DNA from: Corynebacterium sp. UBA2622
GTDB taxonomy: Bacteria > Actinomycetota > Actinomycetes > Mycobacteriales > Mycobacteriaceae
DNA length: 64,000 bases
Assembly: GCF_002339505.1 (NCBI RefSeq)
Contig: NZ_DDJO01000023.1
Span: 24,470-88,469 of the forward strand
Reading direction: 5' to 3'
The position numbers and the translations under genes are program-made. The notes beneath the pieces were generated by a model. The model made no database searches. It was not told the DNA's origin and worked only from the letters and a program-made list of their open reading frames with translations. Shown here in pieces: positions 17,319 through 25,622 of the stretch; positions within the stretch are counted from its first letter, which is position 1; each line of letters starts with the position of its first letter.

Positions 17319-17324
17319 TATCGT
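17319..17324 (+). promoter_or_regulatory. -10 hexamer TATCGT for a leaderless transcript
   Basis: TATCGT lies seven bases before the ATG at 17332, with no ribosome site in between. Confidence 0.45.
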
Positions 17325-17331
17325 TTGCCCC

Positions 17332-17841
17332 ATGACCAAGAAGAACATGATGTCCGCATTCCCCTCCTCCCCGTCCGCCCCCGCAGATCCGGCTGCGCTC
17401 GCGTCCGTCATCAACGACCGGCACTCGGCCACCCTGAACACCCTGCGCAGTATGATCCGCCACCCGCGCTCGCTTGCCCGGCCGAGCGCCGCATGGCGCC
17501 CACCCTCGCGCGACCTGCCCCGCACGGGCCTTGACGACGACCTCACGGTGGCCGTCACGCGCCGGCGCGTCGGCCCGCGGGCCCGGGCGCGCGTCAAGGG
17601 CTACGGCGAAACCCACGACCCCGCATACCTGATCGAGCTACGCATCACGGACCGCTCCGGCCTGCCCGCCGACCCGGTCGTCGCGGAGGCGTGGGTCCGC
17701 GCGCTCGTGCCGGGCAACCTTGTCTCGGCCGTGCACGAGATCCCCGCACCGCGCGCCATCAGCTACGTCTGGCTAGTCGACGGCACCTACGCCCCCGTTC
17801 TCTCCCCCTCCTCGATGTTCGAGGACCTCTCCGCGGCCTAG
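17332..17841 (+). CDS. hypothetical protein, 169 residues
   Basis: A cytoplasmic-looking protein with no signal peptide or membrane segment. The first ~80 residues are rich in Ser, Pro, Ala and Arg, with a basic block (TRRRVGPRARARVKG) near 84-98. The second half (about 100-160) looks like a small α/β domain. I recognise no family. The start is set by the leaderless promoter; a much longer frame reading upstream through the MFS gene is a shadow. It stands alone between divergent and convergent neighbours. Confidence 0.65.
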   Translation: MTKKNMMSAFPSSPSAPADPAALASVINDRHSATLNTLRSMIRHPRSLARPSAAWRPPSRDLPRTGLDDDLTVAVTRRRVGPRARARVKGYGETHDPAYLIELRITDRSGLPADPVVAEAWVRALVPGNLVSAVHEIPAPRAISYVWLVDGTYAPVLSPSSMFEDLSAA

Positions 17842-17884
17842 ACAGTGCGCGATGGGTCAGGCGCGCCCACCCGCCACCGCGGAC

Positions 17885-18832
17885 CTACACCTCGTCGACG
17901 TCCGATGTCTCGGGCGACGGGTCGACCCCGGTGGACTTGAGCGGTGCGGCGGACGGCTCCTTCGCGGGAGCCGGGCGGGTGACGGAGTACGCCCCGGCAT
18001 CGTCCGCGTCGATGGCGTCCCCGTCATCCTCATCGTCTTCACCGTCTTCGTCGTCGAGGTCCAGATCGGGGTCCAGGTCCTCCACCAGCTCGGGGTCGTC
18101 CTCGCCGAAGATGTCGTAGACATCCGGTTCGTCGAAGTCCTCCTCCACCGGCAGCAGCTGGGACTCCCAGTCCTCGGCCTGGTCCGCGGCGAGGGAGAGG
18201 ACGTCGAAAAGCCGGTCGAAGTCCTCGTAGGTGCCCAGATCCAGCACCTCCGCCTCCGAGATCGCCTCACTGTGGATGTTCTCGAAAAGGCGCAGGCGGT
18301 CCTCTTCCGTGAGCTCGGCGTCGCCGTCGGACTCCCACAGCTCTCCGATGGCGTCGTCCATGAACTCGTCGTAGTTGTCCGACAGTGCCACGAAGGACAC
18401 CGCGGCGCGCGGGGTGCCGTCGACGACCTCGACCAGGACCTGCAGTTCGGCGCTCTCCCCGACCTCGGCGCGCACCAGCTGGCTGTTGACGCGGTCGGAG
18501 AAGAACTCCAGGTCCGCGATCCTTTCGTCGGTGCCCTCGAGCAGGTCGCGCAGGACGGTGACCACCTCGTCGGTGGCCATGTGCTCCGCGACGGTGGTCA
18601 CCGCGTCGTCCACCGAGAAGACCACACCGACGAGCACGGCCTCGAACTCCTCGTCGTCCTCGTCCACGTCCGCCGCGGCGATGTAGACGTTCGCGGCGGG
18701 AAGGTGGGGGTCCACCTCGACGAACTGGATCTCCACATCCGCCGTGATCGGCACGAACATGGTCTCGTCGTGCACCCTCGACTCAATTCCCTCGCGGTCC
18801 AGGGCGGCGGCGATGTCCTCGAAAAAGCTCAT
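17885..18832 (-). CDS. highly acidic hypothetical protein
   Basis: 315 residues starting MSFFEDIAAALD at ATG 18830-18832. The first ~200 residues look like two α/β domains of similar layout: one of the type predicted for YbjN/type III chaperone-like proteins (residues ~1-100), and a second at about 115-200. The last ~90 residues form a very acidic Asp/Glu tail (DDDPELVEDLDPDLDLDDED-like), ending in a low-complexity stretch. No membrane segment or enzyme motif. It is probably a binding or chaperone-like cytoplasmic protein; the function is unknown and the YbjN resemblance is weak. The first 32 codons of the longer open frame are rejected as arginine-rich shadow. Confidence 0.75.
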   Translation of the reverse strand: MSFFEDIAAALDREGIESRVHDETMFVPITADVEIQFVEVDPHLPAANVYIAAADVDEDDEEFEAVLVGVVFSVDDAVTTVAEHMATDEVVTVLRDLLEGTDERIADLEFFSDRVNSQLVRAEVGESAELQVLVEVVDGTPRAAVSFVALSDNYDEFMDDAIGELWESDGDAELTEEDRLRLFENIHSEAISEAEVLDLGTYEDFDRLFDVLSLAADQAEDWESQLLPVEEDFDEPDVYDIFGEDDPELVEDLDPDLDLDDEDGEDDEDDGDAIDADDAGAYSVTRPAPAKEPSAAPLKSTGVDPSPETSDVDEV

Positions 18833-18994
18833 GGCGCACCAAATCCTTCCAGTTGCTGTACGGAGAATCCGACTCTTCGGAGGGAGGCGGACGTTCAGTC
18901 GACGTTCGACCCGCCCCAGCCTAGCCACCGCGCCCCGGCTTCGCCGGTGGCGCCGCCCGGCGCGCTGACAGCCGACGGTGCGGACGGGACGGGA

Positions 18995-20563
18995 TCACGC
19001 CCCGGTGTCGCGGAAGAACTCGGTGATGGAGTCCATCAAGTCCTCGCGGTGGCTGCCCCACTCGCGCATGTCGAACTCCTCCCACGCGCGCCGCTGGGCG
19101 GCCTTCGGGTCGTACTCCACCTGGAAGTTCTCCTGGAACACCGCCGTGGCGCGGCCGGGGACGTCATCGCTGCGGAACCCGTACTGCGGCCACTCCCCGC
19201 CCGGCGCGCCCGAGTGGAAGAACCGGCCCCAGTGGTGCTGCATCGCGCGGCTCACCTCCCCGAAGCCGTCCTGGGAACCGAAGCGGTCGATGCGCGAGGC
19301 GCGCGTGGCGCGCGGGTCACCGAACACCGCGCCGAGGTCCGAGGTGTGCATCGCCCCGAGGCCCAGGCGGCGCATGGTCGCCGAGGCGTAGTCGAAGCGG
19401 TACATCCACGTCGGCGCCACCCTGCGGTGCGCGGTGGCCAGCATGACGGAGGGGCCCCAGAAGATGGCGTCGGCGATGAGCTCGGCGAAGTCGCCGCGCC
19501 TCACGGCCTGCCCGTACGCCTCCAGCACCAGGCCCGCGTTGGCGCCGTCGAACACTTCCAGGGCGCGCAACGCGGCGCGCTGGCGCGAACGGGCGGTCTG
19601 GTACATCGCCTTGGCAAAGCTCGCCTCGTTCAGGTTCGTCCCGATGATCAGGGGTACCGCAGCCTGGTCACCGGCCTCGAAGGTGTCTATCGGGTGCGCC
19701 GGCAGGGTGGTGCCGTCCACCGTGGGCATGAACGCCGTGTTAAACCTGACGAGCTCGCGGCTGTTGCGCAGCATCGACTGGCCCACCCGGACAAGCTCCC
19801 GGGCGTCCTCGCGGCGCAGATCGTCGAGGGTCGTCAGGCGGGACAGGCCCATGCCGTCGATAAGCGCGCGCACCCACATGGTGGCCTGGACGCGCGAATG
19901 CACGCTGGCGCACGGCGCCGACTGCGCGATGCCGCGGTGAAAGAGCCCGCGCGCGGCGGGCGCGGACATGAGGTGGGTGACGGCCGCGCCGCCGGCGGAC
20001 TCGCCCATGATGGTCACGCTGCCCGGGTCACCGCCGAAGGACGCGATGTTGTCGCGCACCCACCTCAGGGAGAGAATCTGGTCCAGCAGGGCGGGATTGG
20101 CCACGCAGTCGTACCCCACGGAGCGGAAGTCCAGGTAACCGAGCACGCCGAGGCGGAAGTTGACCGAGACGTAGACGACGTCGGTGGCCCGGGCGAGCTT
20201 GTGCCCGTGGAGCACCTTCTCGTGGCTCGCCCCGGTGACGAAGGTGCCGCCGTGGAAGTACACGACCACCGGCAGGACATTGTCGGTGTTGGGGCGGACC
20301 ACGTCGAGGGTGAGGCAGTCCTCCGTGCCCATTACAGCGTCCTTCCAGCCGAACGTGCCCTGCAGGGCGGGCAGCGCGTAGCGCGCGGCCCCGCGCACGC
20401 CACCCCACGGGTCCACGGGCCGGGGCGCGCGGAAGCGGTGCGGGCCGGAGGTGTCGGCACCGTACGGGATCCCCCGCCACGTGGCCACGCCGGAGAGGGG
20501 GTCGATGACCCCCTGCACCGCTCCCGCCGTCGTGCGCACGACGGGGCCTGTCGCCGAATCCAT
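18995..20563 (-). CDS. type-B carboxylesterase/lipase family protein
   Basis: About 522 residues with the carboxylesterase-B layout: WRGIPYG near the N-terminus, EDCLTLDVVRP, the oxyanion-hole block VYFHGG near residue 110, and the nucleophile elbow GESAGG near 190. A catalytic Glu/His pair is expected further on, with the His in the GAMHTSDL region around 395. No signal peptide is seen, so it is cytoplasmic; it hydrolyses carboxylic esters of unknown identity. The ATG at 20561-20563 follows a -10 TAGTGT by seven bases, suggesting a leaderless message. A GTG three codons upstream is the alternative. Confidence 0.9.
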   Translation of the reverse strand: MDSATGPVVRTTAGAVQGVIDPLSGVATWRGIPYGADTSGPHRFRAPRPVDPWGGVRGAARYALPALQGTFGWKDAVMGTEDCLTLDVVRPNTDNVLPVVVYFHGGTFVTGASHEKVLHGHKLARATDVVYVSVNFRLGVLGYLDFRSVGYDCVANPALLDQILSLRWVRDNIASFGGDPGSVTIMGESAGGAAVTHLMSAPAARGLFHRGIAQSAPCASVHSRVQATMWVRALIDGMGLSRLTTLDDLRREDARELVRVGQSMLRNSRELVRFNTAFMPTVDGTTLPAHPIDTFEAGDQAAVPLIIGTNLNEASFAKAMYQTARSRQRAALRALEVFDGANAGLVLEAYGQAVRRGDFAELIADAIFWGPSVMLATAHRRVAPTWMYRFDYASATMRRLGLGAMHTSDLGAVFGDPRATRASRIDRFGSQDGFGEVSRAMQHHWGRFFHSGAPGGEWPQYGFRSDDVPGRATAVFQENFQVEYDPKAAQRRAWEEFDMREWGSHREDLMDSITEFFRDTGA

Positions 20564-20570
20564 GCCACCC

Positions 20571-20576
20571 ACACTA
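20571..20576 (-). promoter_or_regulatory. -10 hexamer TAGTGT of the carboxylesterase gene
   Basis: On the minus strand TAGTGT ends seven bases before the ATG at 20563, the leaderless spacing seen at many genes here. Confidence 0.4.
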
Positions 20577-20777
20577 GCCAGCGGTTAAGATTTGGTCTCT
20601 GCGGGAATCAAACCCTCCCGCGGGGTGCTGCACTCTACGGGCACCCGCTTCACCTGTAGTTATCCGCGAATTCACCCGTCGGCCCCCGAGGCCCGGCGCA
20701 CATAGTTTTCACACCCACGCCCACGCTGAACTCCAGCCAACCCACCAACGAACCCGCCCCGCAGGAGGACACCAATC

Positions 20778-21761
20778 ATGTTCGGCCGCACCAACCACCG
20801 CGACACCGCCGGTGCCGAAGCCCGCTACCACTCCGACGACCCGGAAGTGCAGCACATTATTACGGACGCGCTGAGCTCAGACACCGCCACGCTGGAAAAG
20901 GAGGCGGGCCCCACCGGCCGGGCGTTCATCTCCACCGTGGACAAGGCGGTCCACCTCCAGACCGGCCCGATCCGCAACTACGTCGAATGGGTCCGCCGGC
21001 AGAACCCGGAGCTCTCCCCCGCCGCCGTGCAGAAGGTGATGGACGGGCACTTCCGCAACGCCGTCTCCGGCACCGGTGCCGGCGCGGGTCTCGCCGCGGC
21101 CGTCCCGGGCGTGGGGCTGGTCACCGGCACCGCCGCCATCGCGGGAGAGTCCGTGGTCTTCCTCGACGTGGCCGCGTTCTACACCATGGCCAGCGCCTAC
21201 CTGCGCGGGGTGGACATCACCGACCCCGAGCGCCGGAGGGCGATCGTCCTCGTCGCCCTCACCGGGTCGAAGGGGCTCGCCGTCGTGGACACCCTCCTGG
21301 GCGAAGACGCCACCGTGATCCCCACCGCCGCGACGCTCTCGCGCTTCTCCGGGCCCAAGCTGGTAGAGGCCAACAACATCCTCACCCGCGCAGCCATGAA
21401 GTCCATCTCGCGCCGCATGCGCCGCGCCTGGTTCGGCAAACTGCTGCCCCTCGGCCTGGGCGCCGTCGCCGGTGCCACCGCCAACCGCAAGCTCGCGGGC
21501 ACGATCATCGACAACGTCGGCCCCAGCCTCGGGCCCATCCCCGCGCAGTTCATTTTCGCCCTGCCGGAGAAGGCGGAGGGCGGATCGAAGTTCAAGGGCG
21601 CGCTGAGCCCGAGCAACTTCGTCGAATTCGTTTCTAACGCCTTCGGCCGCGGCGACGGCGGGGACGACACCGCCGAATCGCGCACCGACGAATCGCACAC
21701 CGGCGAGGCAGCCACCGGCGCGCCGGCCCGGAGGAAGGGCATCCTCCGCCGCGGCAAGTAG
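20778..21761 (+). CDS. hypothetical protein with glycine-rich hydrophobic segment
   Basis: 327 residues, preceded by AGGAGGA. After a hydrophilic N-terminus, residues ~95-140 are glycine/alanine-rich and hydrophobic (SGTGAGAGLAAAVPGVGLVTG), which could insert into membrane. A conserved-looking charged block follows (DITDPERRRAIVL). A second short hydrophobic stretch (LLPLGLGAVAGATANRK) lies near 225. The C-terminal ~60 residues are disordered. The arrangement faintly resembles EcsC-family proteins, but I would not assign it. It lies 42 bases upstream of the ABC exporter on the same strand, so co-expression is possible. Confidence 0.7.
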   Translation: MFGRTNHRDTAGAEARYHSDDPEVQHIITDALSSDTATLEKEAGPTGRAFISTVDKAVHLQTGPIRNYVEWVRRQNPELSPAAVQKVMDGHFRNAVSGTGAGAGLAAAVPGVGLVTGTAAIAGESVVFLDVAAFYTMASAYLRGVDITDPERRRAIVLVALTGSKGLAVVDTLLGEDATVIPTAATLSRFSGPKLVEANNILTRAAMKSISRRMRRAWFGKLLPLGLGAVAGATANRKLAGTIIDNVGPSLGPIPAQFIFALPEKAEGGSKFKGALSPSNFVEFVSNAFGRGDGGDDTAESRTDESHTGEAATGAPARRKGILRRGK

Positions 21762-21803
21762 CGCCAAAATCCCCCACCGGAACCGGAAGGCAGGACCCGC
21801 AGC

Positions 21804-24800
21804 GTGAGACACCCAACCCCCGGAACGTGCGGGACATCCCTGATCACCCGGTCCATGGCGGCGGCCCGGACCACCGCGGTCGCCGCCTTCACCGCCTCCG
21901 CCGTCGCCGCCGCCGCGCAGGTCGCCCTTCCCGCCCTGACCGGCCACGCCATCGACATCGCCTCCGGAACAGCCCCCGGGTCCGTACCGCTGATCGCGGG
22001 GCAGATGATCGGGGTTGCCCTGCTCACCTACGCCATGGCGTGGATCCGCCGCTGGACGGCGGGGCGCCTCGCCGCCGAGAGCCAGCACTGGGTGCGCACC
22101 CGGATCCTGGACACCCTGCAACGCCTCGACGGGCCCGGTCAGGACGACATCGTCACCGGGCAGGTGGTCTCGCGCTCCATCTCTGACCTCAACCAGTTCC
22201 AGATGGTGCTCGGATCGCTGCCCATCTTCGCCACCCGCGCGCTGCAGCTCGCCCTCACCCTCGCGGCCATGTTCGTCATGGACCCGCGTCTGACCCTTCT
22301 CTCCCTCGCCCTGTTGCCCCTGATCCTCTGGGAGGCGAACCGCTCGCGGACGGCGCTCTACGCCGCAACGTGGGTCAACCAACAGGCCGCCGCGGATCTC
22401 GCGGAGCACGTCGAGCAGACCGTATCCGGGGTGCGCGTGGTCAAGGCCTTCGGCCGGGAGGAACGCGCCATCGACGAGCTCGACCGCTACGGCCGCACGC
22501 TCTACGCCGTGAAGATGCGTTCGGCGAAGCTCACCGCCCGCTTCCAGCCCGTCCTGAGCCAGCTGCCCAAGGCCGCGCTGGTGGTCACGATCATCGCCGG
22601 CGGCCTGACCGCCATCACCGGGGGCATCACCGTCGGCGGCTTCGTCGCCTTCACCTCCTACCTGACCTCCATGACCAGCATGATGAGCATGCTGACCAGC
22701 CAGTACGTGCGCCTCCAGATGGGCTTCAGCTCCGTCGACCGCCTCGACGAGGTCCTCTCACTCACCCCCGCCCACCGCGAACCCGCCACCCCGGCACCCG
22801 CCCCGGACGGCCCCCTCGGCATCCGCTTCAGCGATGTCACCTTCATCACCGGCGGCCACCGCGTCCTCGACGGCCTGACCCTCGACGTGCGCCCCGGCGA
22901 ATTCGTCGCTCTCGTCGGCCCGGCTGGCGCGGGCAAATCCATGGCCGTCCAGCTCGCCGGCGCCTTCTACGAGCCGGACGGCGGTGCGATCTCGCTTCTC
23001 GACGCCTCCCTCACCCCCACCGGGTACAGCTCGCTGACCACCTCCGCCATCCGCCGGCGGGTGACGTGCGTTTTCGACGAGGCCTTCCTCTTCTCCTCCT
23101 CGGTGCGCGACAACATCGCGATGGGCGCCCCGGGCGGCACCGCCACCGACGCCGAGGTCCGCGAGGCCGCCCGCCTCGCCCGCGCCGACGAGTTCATCGA
23201 CCGCCTCCCCGGGGGCTACGACACCCTCGTCGGCGAGCGTGGCCTGACCCTCTCCGGCGGGCAGCGCCAGCGCATCGCCCTCGCCCGGGCGCTTCTGGCC
23301 CGACCCGCCGTGCTCGTGCTCGACGATGGCACCAGCGCCATCGACGCGGAAAACGAGGCCGCGATCCTCGCCAACCTCCGCTCCGCGCTCACCGGCGTCG
23401 CCGTCATCGCCGTCGCCCACCGGCAATCCACCGTGGACCACTCCGACCGCGTCGTCGTCATGAGGAACGGACGCGCCGTCGCCGACGGCCCCCGCGACGA
23501 GGTCACCCGCACGGCCGACTACACCGACCTCATGGCACCGGAACCGCAGACGACCACCAGCCCCGCCGAGCCCCGGCACCGGGACCTCTGGCCGGAGGCC
23601 GCCCGCGCCAGCTCCGAGCACATCCTCACCGCCGCGCCCGCCACCCCGGGCAAGCCGGGCCGCGGCGCCTCGACCATCACCGCAACGCCTCAGCTGCGAG
23701 AGCGCGTCGCGCGCCTGCCGGCGGCGACCGAGGCCCCTGGCATCGACACCGCCGCACTGCGCCAACCCGGCAGGCCGTTCAGGGTCCGCGACCTCTTCCT
23801 CGCGGTGAGGTGGCTCATCGCCGCCACCGTGGTGCTCCTGGTCATCGGGGTCCTGGCCGACCTCGCCTTCCCCACCCTCGTGCGCGCCAGCATCGACCGC
23901 GGCATCCAGCCCCGCGACCCGGCCACCCTGTGGCGCGTCGGCGCGCTCGCCCTCGGTGTGGTCGCGGTGGCGTGGGCGAGCGAGGCGCTCATGACGGTGC
24001 TCAGCTCCCGCTCCGGCGAGCGCCTCCTCTACGGGTTGCGCCTGCGCAGCTACGCCCACCTGCAGCACCTCGGGCTGGCCTACTTTGAGCGCCAGCTCTC
24101 CGGTCGCATCATGACGCGGATGACCACGGACATCGACACCCTCTCCAGCTTCCTGCAGACGGGTCTGGCGGAAGCGATCGTGGCGGTGGGAACCCTGGCC
24201 GGTGTCTCCGCCATGCTGGTGGCCACCGACGCGGGTCTGACCCTGGTGGCGCTTGCCGCCGTGCCGGTCATCGTCGCCGCCACCGCCGTCTTCCGCCGGC
24301 TGTCCAAGCGGTGGTACGAGGCATCGCGCACCCAGATCTCGGCCGTCAACGGCGAGTTCGCCGAGCTCATCGGCGGGGTGCGCATAACCCAGATGCACCT
24401 CGGCGAGGCACGCACAGGCGAGCACTTCTCACGGGCCTCGGAAACGTACCGGCGCTACCGCATGCGCTCGGTGACCCTGGTGGCCACGTACTTCCCGGGC
24501 ATGCAGGCGATATCGCAGGTGATGACGGCCGTTATCGTCGCCGTCGGCGGGCAGCGCGTCGCCCACGGGGACCTCTCCGTGGGCGTGCTGGTGGCCTTCA
24601 CCATGTACCTGAGCCAGCTCTACGGGCCGATCCAGCAGCTCGGCCAGATCTTCGACTCGTGGCAGCAGGCGACCATCTCCTTCGGGCGCATCACCGAGCT
24701 GCTGGACACCCGCACCACTGTCCCCGACACCGGCACCGACCCCGGCGCGGCCCTCGCCGCCCGCGGCCCGCTGGCCTTCTCCGGGGTGACGTTCAGCTAC

Positions 24801-25496
24801 GACCCCGCCGCACCGCGCGACCGTGCGGAGCTCCGGGACCTGGACGTGACGCTGCGCCCGGGCGAGACCGTCGCGCTCGTCGGGCCCACCGGGGCGGGCA
24901 AGTCGACCGTCGTGAAGCTGCTCGCCCGCTTCTACGACCCCGTGGAGGGAACCGTCGAGGCGTCGGGAAGCGACATCGCCCGCTTCCCCCTCCCCGAGTG
25001 GCGCCGCGCCGTGGCCCAGGTTCCGCAGGAGACCTACCTCTTCCCCGGGACGGTGGCGGAGAACATCGCCTACGGGGTCGACGGGGTGGACCCGCGGCGC
25101 GTCGAGGACGCGGTGAGGCGGATCGGGGCGCTCGGGGTCGTGGCCACCATTCCCGGCGGCTTCAACCATCCGGTCGGTGAGCGCGGCCGTGGGCTGAGCT
25201 CCGGGCAGCGCCAGATCATCGCGCTCGCGCGTGCGGAGATACTGGAGCCGGACGTGGTGCTTCTCGACGAAGCGACCGCCACACTCGACCCCGCGACGGA
25301 GAAGACGGTGCTGGACGCATCCGAGCAGGCGACGGCCGGGCGCACCTCCGTTATCGTCGCGCACCGCCTGGCCACGGCCGCCCGGGCGGACCGTGTACTC
25401 GTCATAGATAAAGGACGTATCATTGAGGACGGTACCCATGAGGCCCTCCTCCACCGGGGCGGCGCGTACGCCCGGATGTGGTCCATCAACCGCTAA
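21804..25496 (+). CDS. full-length (fused) type IV ABC exporter
   Basis: 1230 residues made of two complete exporter halves in the order TM-NBD-TM-NBD. NBD1 has Walker A GPAGAGKSM (372-380), LSGGQ (483-487) and a Walker B ending Asp507-Asp508, where the catalytic Glu should be. NBD2 has GPTGAGKST (from 1027), LSSGQ (1131-1135) and a normal Asp1155-Glu1156. One ATP site is thus canonical and one degenerate, as in heterodimeric drug and lipid exporters. Fused pumps like Mycobacterium Rv0194 export drugs; the substrate here is unknown. The GTG start follows GGAAGGCAGGA. In C. glutamicum a similar transporter gene also lies next to odhA (from memory). Confidence 0.9.
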   Translation: MRHPTPGTCGTSLITRSMAAARTTAVAAFTASAVAAAAQVALPALTGHAIDIASGTAPGSVPLIAGQMIGVALLTYAMAWIRRWTAGRLAAESQHWVRTRILDTLQRLDGPGQDDIVTGQVVSRSISDLNQFQMVLGSLPIFATRALQLALTLAAMFVMDPRLTLLSLALLPLILWEANRSRTALYAATWVNQQAAADLAEHVEQTVSGVRVVKAFGREERAIDELDRYGRTLYAVKMRSAKLTARFQPVLSQLPKAALVVTIIAGGLTAITGGITVGGFVAFTSYLTSMTSMMSMLTSQYVRLQMGFSSVDRLDEVLSLTPAHREPATPAPAPDGPLGIRFSDVTFITGGHRVLDGLTLDVRPGEFVALVGPAGAGKSMAVQLAGAFYEPDGGAISLLDASLTPTGYSSLTTSAIRRRVTCVFDEAFLFSSSVRDNIAMGAPGGTATDAEVREAARLARADEFIDRLPGGYDTLVGERGLTLSGGQRQRIALARALLARPAVLVLDDGTSAIDAENEAAILANLRSALTGVAVIAVAHRQSTVDHSDRVVVMRNGRAVADGPRDEVTRTADYTDLMAPEPQTTTSPAEPRHRDLWPEAARASSEHILTAAPATPGKPGRGASTITATPQLRERVARLPAATEAPGIDTAALRQPGRPFRVRDLFLAVRWLIAATVVLLVIGVLADLAFPTLVRASIDRGIQPRDPATLWRVGALALGVVAVAWASEALMTVLSSRSGERLLYGLRLRSYAHLQHLGLAYFERQLSGRIMTRMTTDIDTLSSFLQTGLAEAIVAVGTLAGVSAMLVATDAGLTLVALAAVPVIVAATAVFRRLSKRWYEASRTQISAVNGEFAELIGGVRITQMHLGEARTGEHFSRASETYRRYRMRSVTLVATYFPGMQAISQVMTAVIVAVGGQRVAHGDLSVGVLVAFTMYLSQLYGPIQQLGQIFDSWQQATISFGRITELLDTRTTVPDTGTDPGAALAARGPLAFSGVTFSYDPAAPRDRAELRDLDVTLRPGETVALVGPTGAGKSTVVKLLARFYDPVEGTVEASGSDIARFPLPEWRRAVAQVPQETYLFPGTVAENIAYGVDGVDPRRVEDAVRRIGALGVVATIPGGFNHPVGERGRGLSSGQRQIIALARAEILEPDVVLLDEATATLDPATEKTVLDASEQATAGRTSVIVAHRLATAARADRVLVIDKGRIIEDGTHEALLHRGGAYARMWSINR

Positions 25497-25565
25497 CGGG
25501 GGTGGGCGTTACGCACACCAAAACAACATGCCGGTAGCGAGTTAGCGCTCGCCCGCGGCGGACAA

Positions 25566-25594
25566 TTAGAGTCAGACCGAGTTACCGCTATATA
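25566..25594 (+). promoter_or_regulatory. odhA promoter candidate
   Basis: TTAGAG and TATATA separated by 17 bases, ending about 29 bases before the GTG start of odhA. Just upstream, GCGAG-ttagcg-CTCGC (25537-25552) forms an inverted repeat that could bind a regulator. Confidence 0.45.
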
Positions 25595-25622
25595 CACCAA
25601 CAGAGAGAGGCGAGCACCTGCC

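Noticed and set aside
15274..17841. 855-codon plus-strand frame
   Set aside because: Antisense to the nucleoside hydrolase and MFS genes; only its last 169 codons (from 17332) look like a real gene.
20877..22409. 510-codon minus-strand frame
   Set aside because: Shadow of the hypothetical protein and ABC exporter genes; composition is low-complexity.
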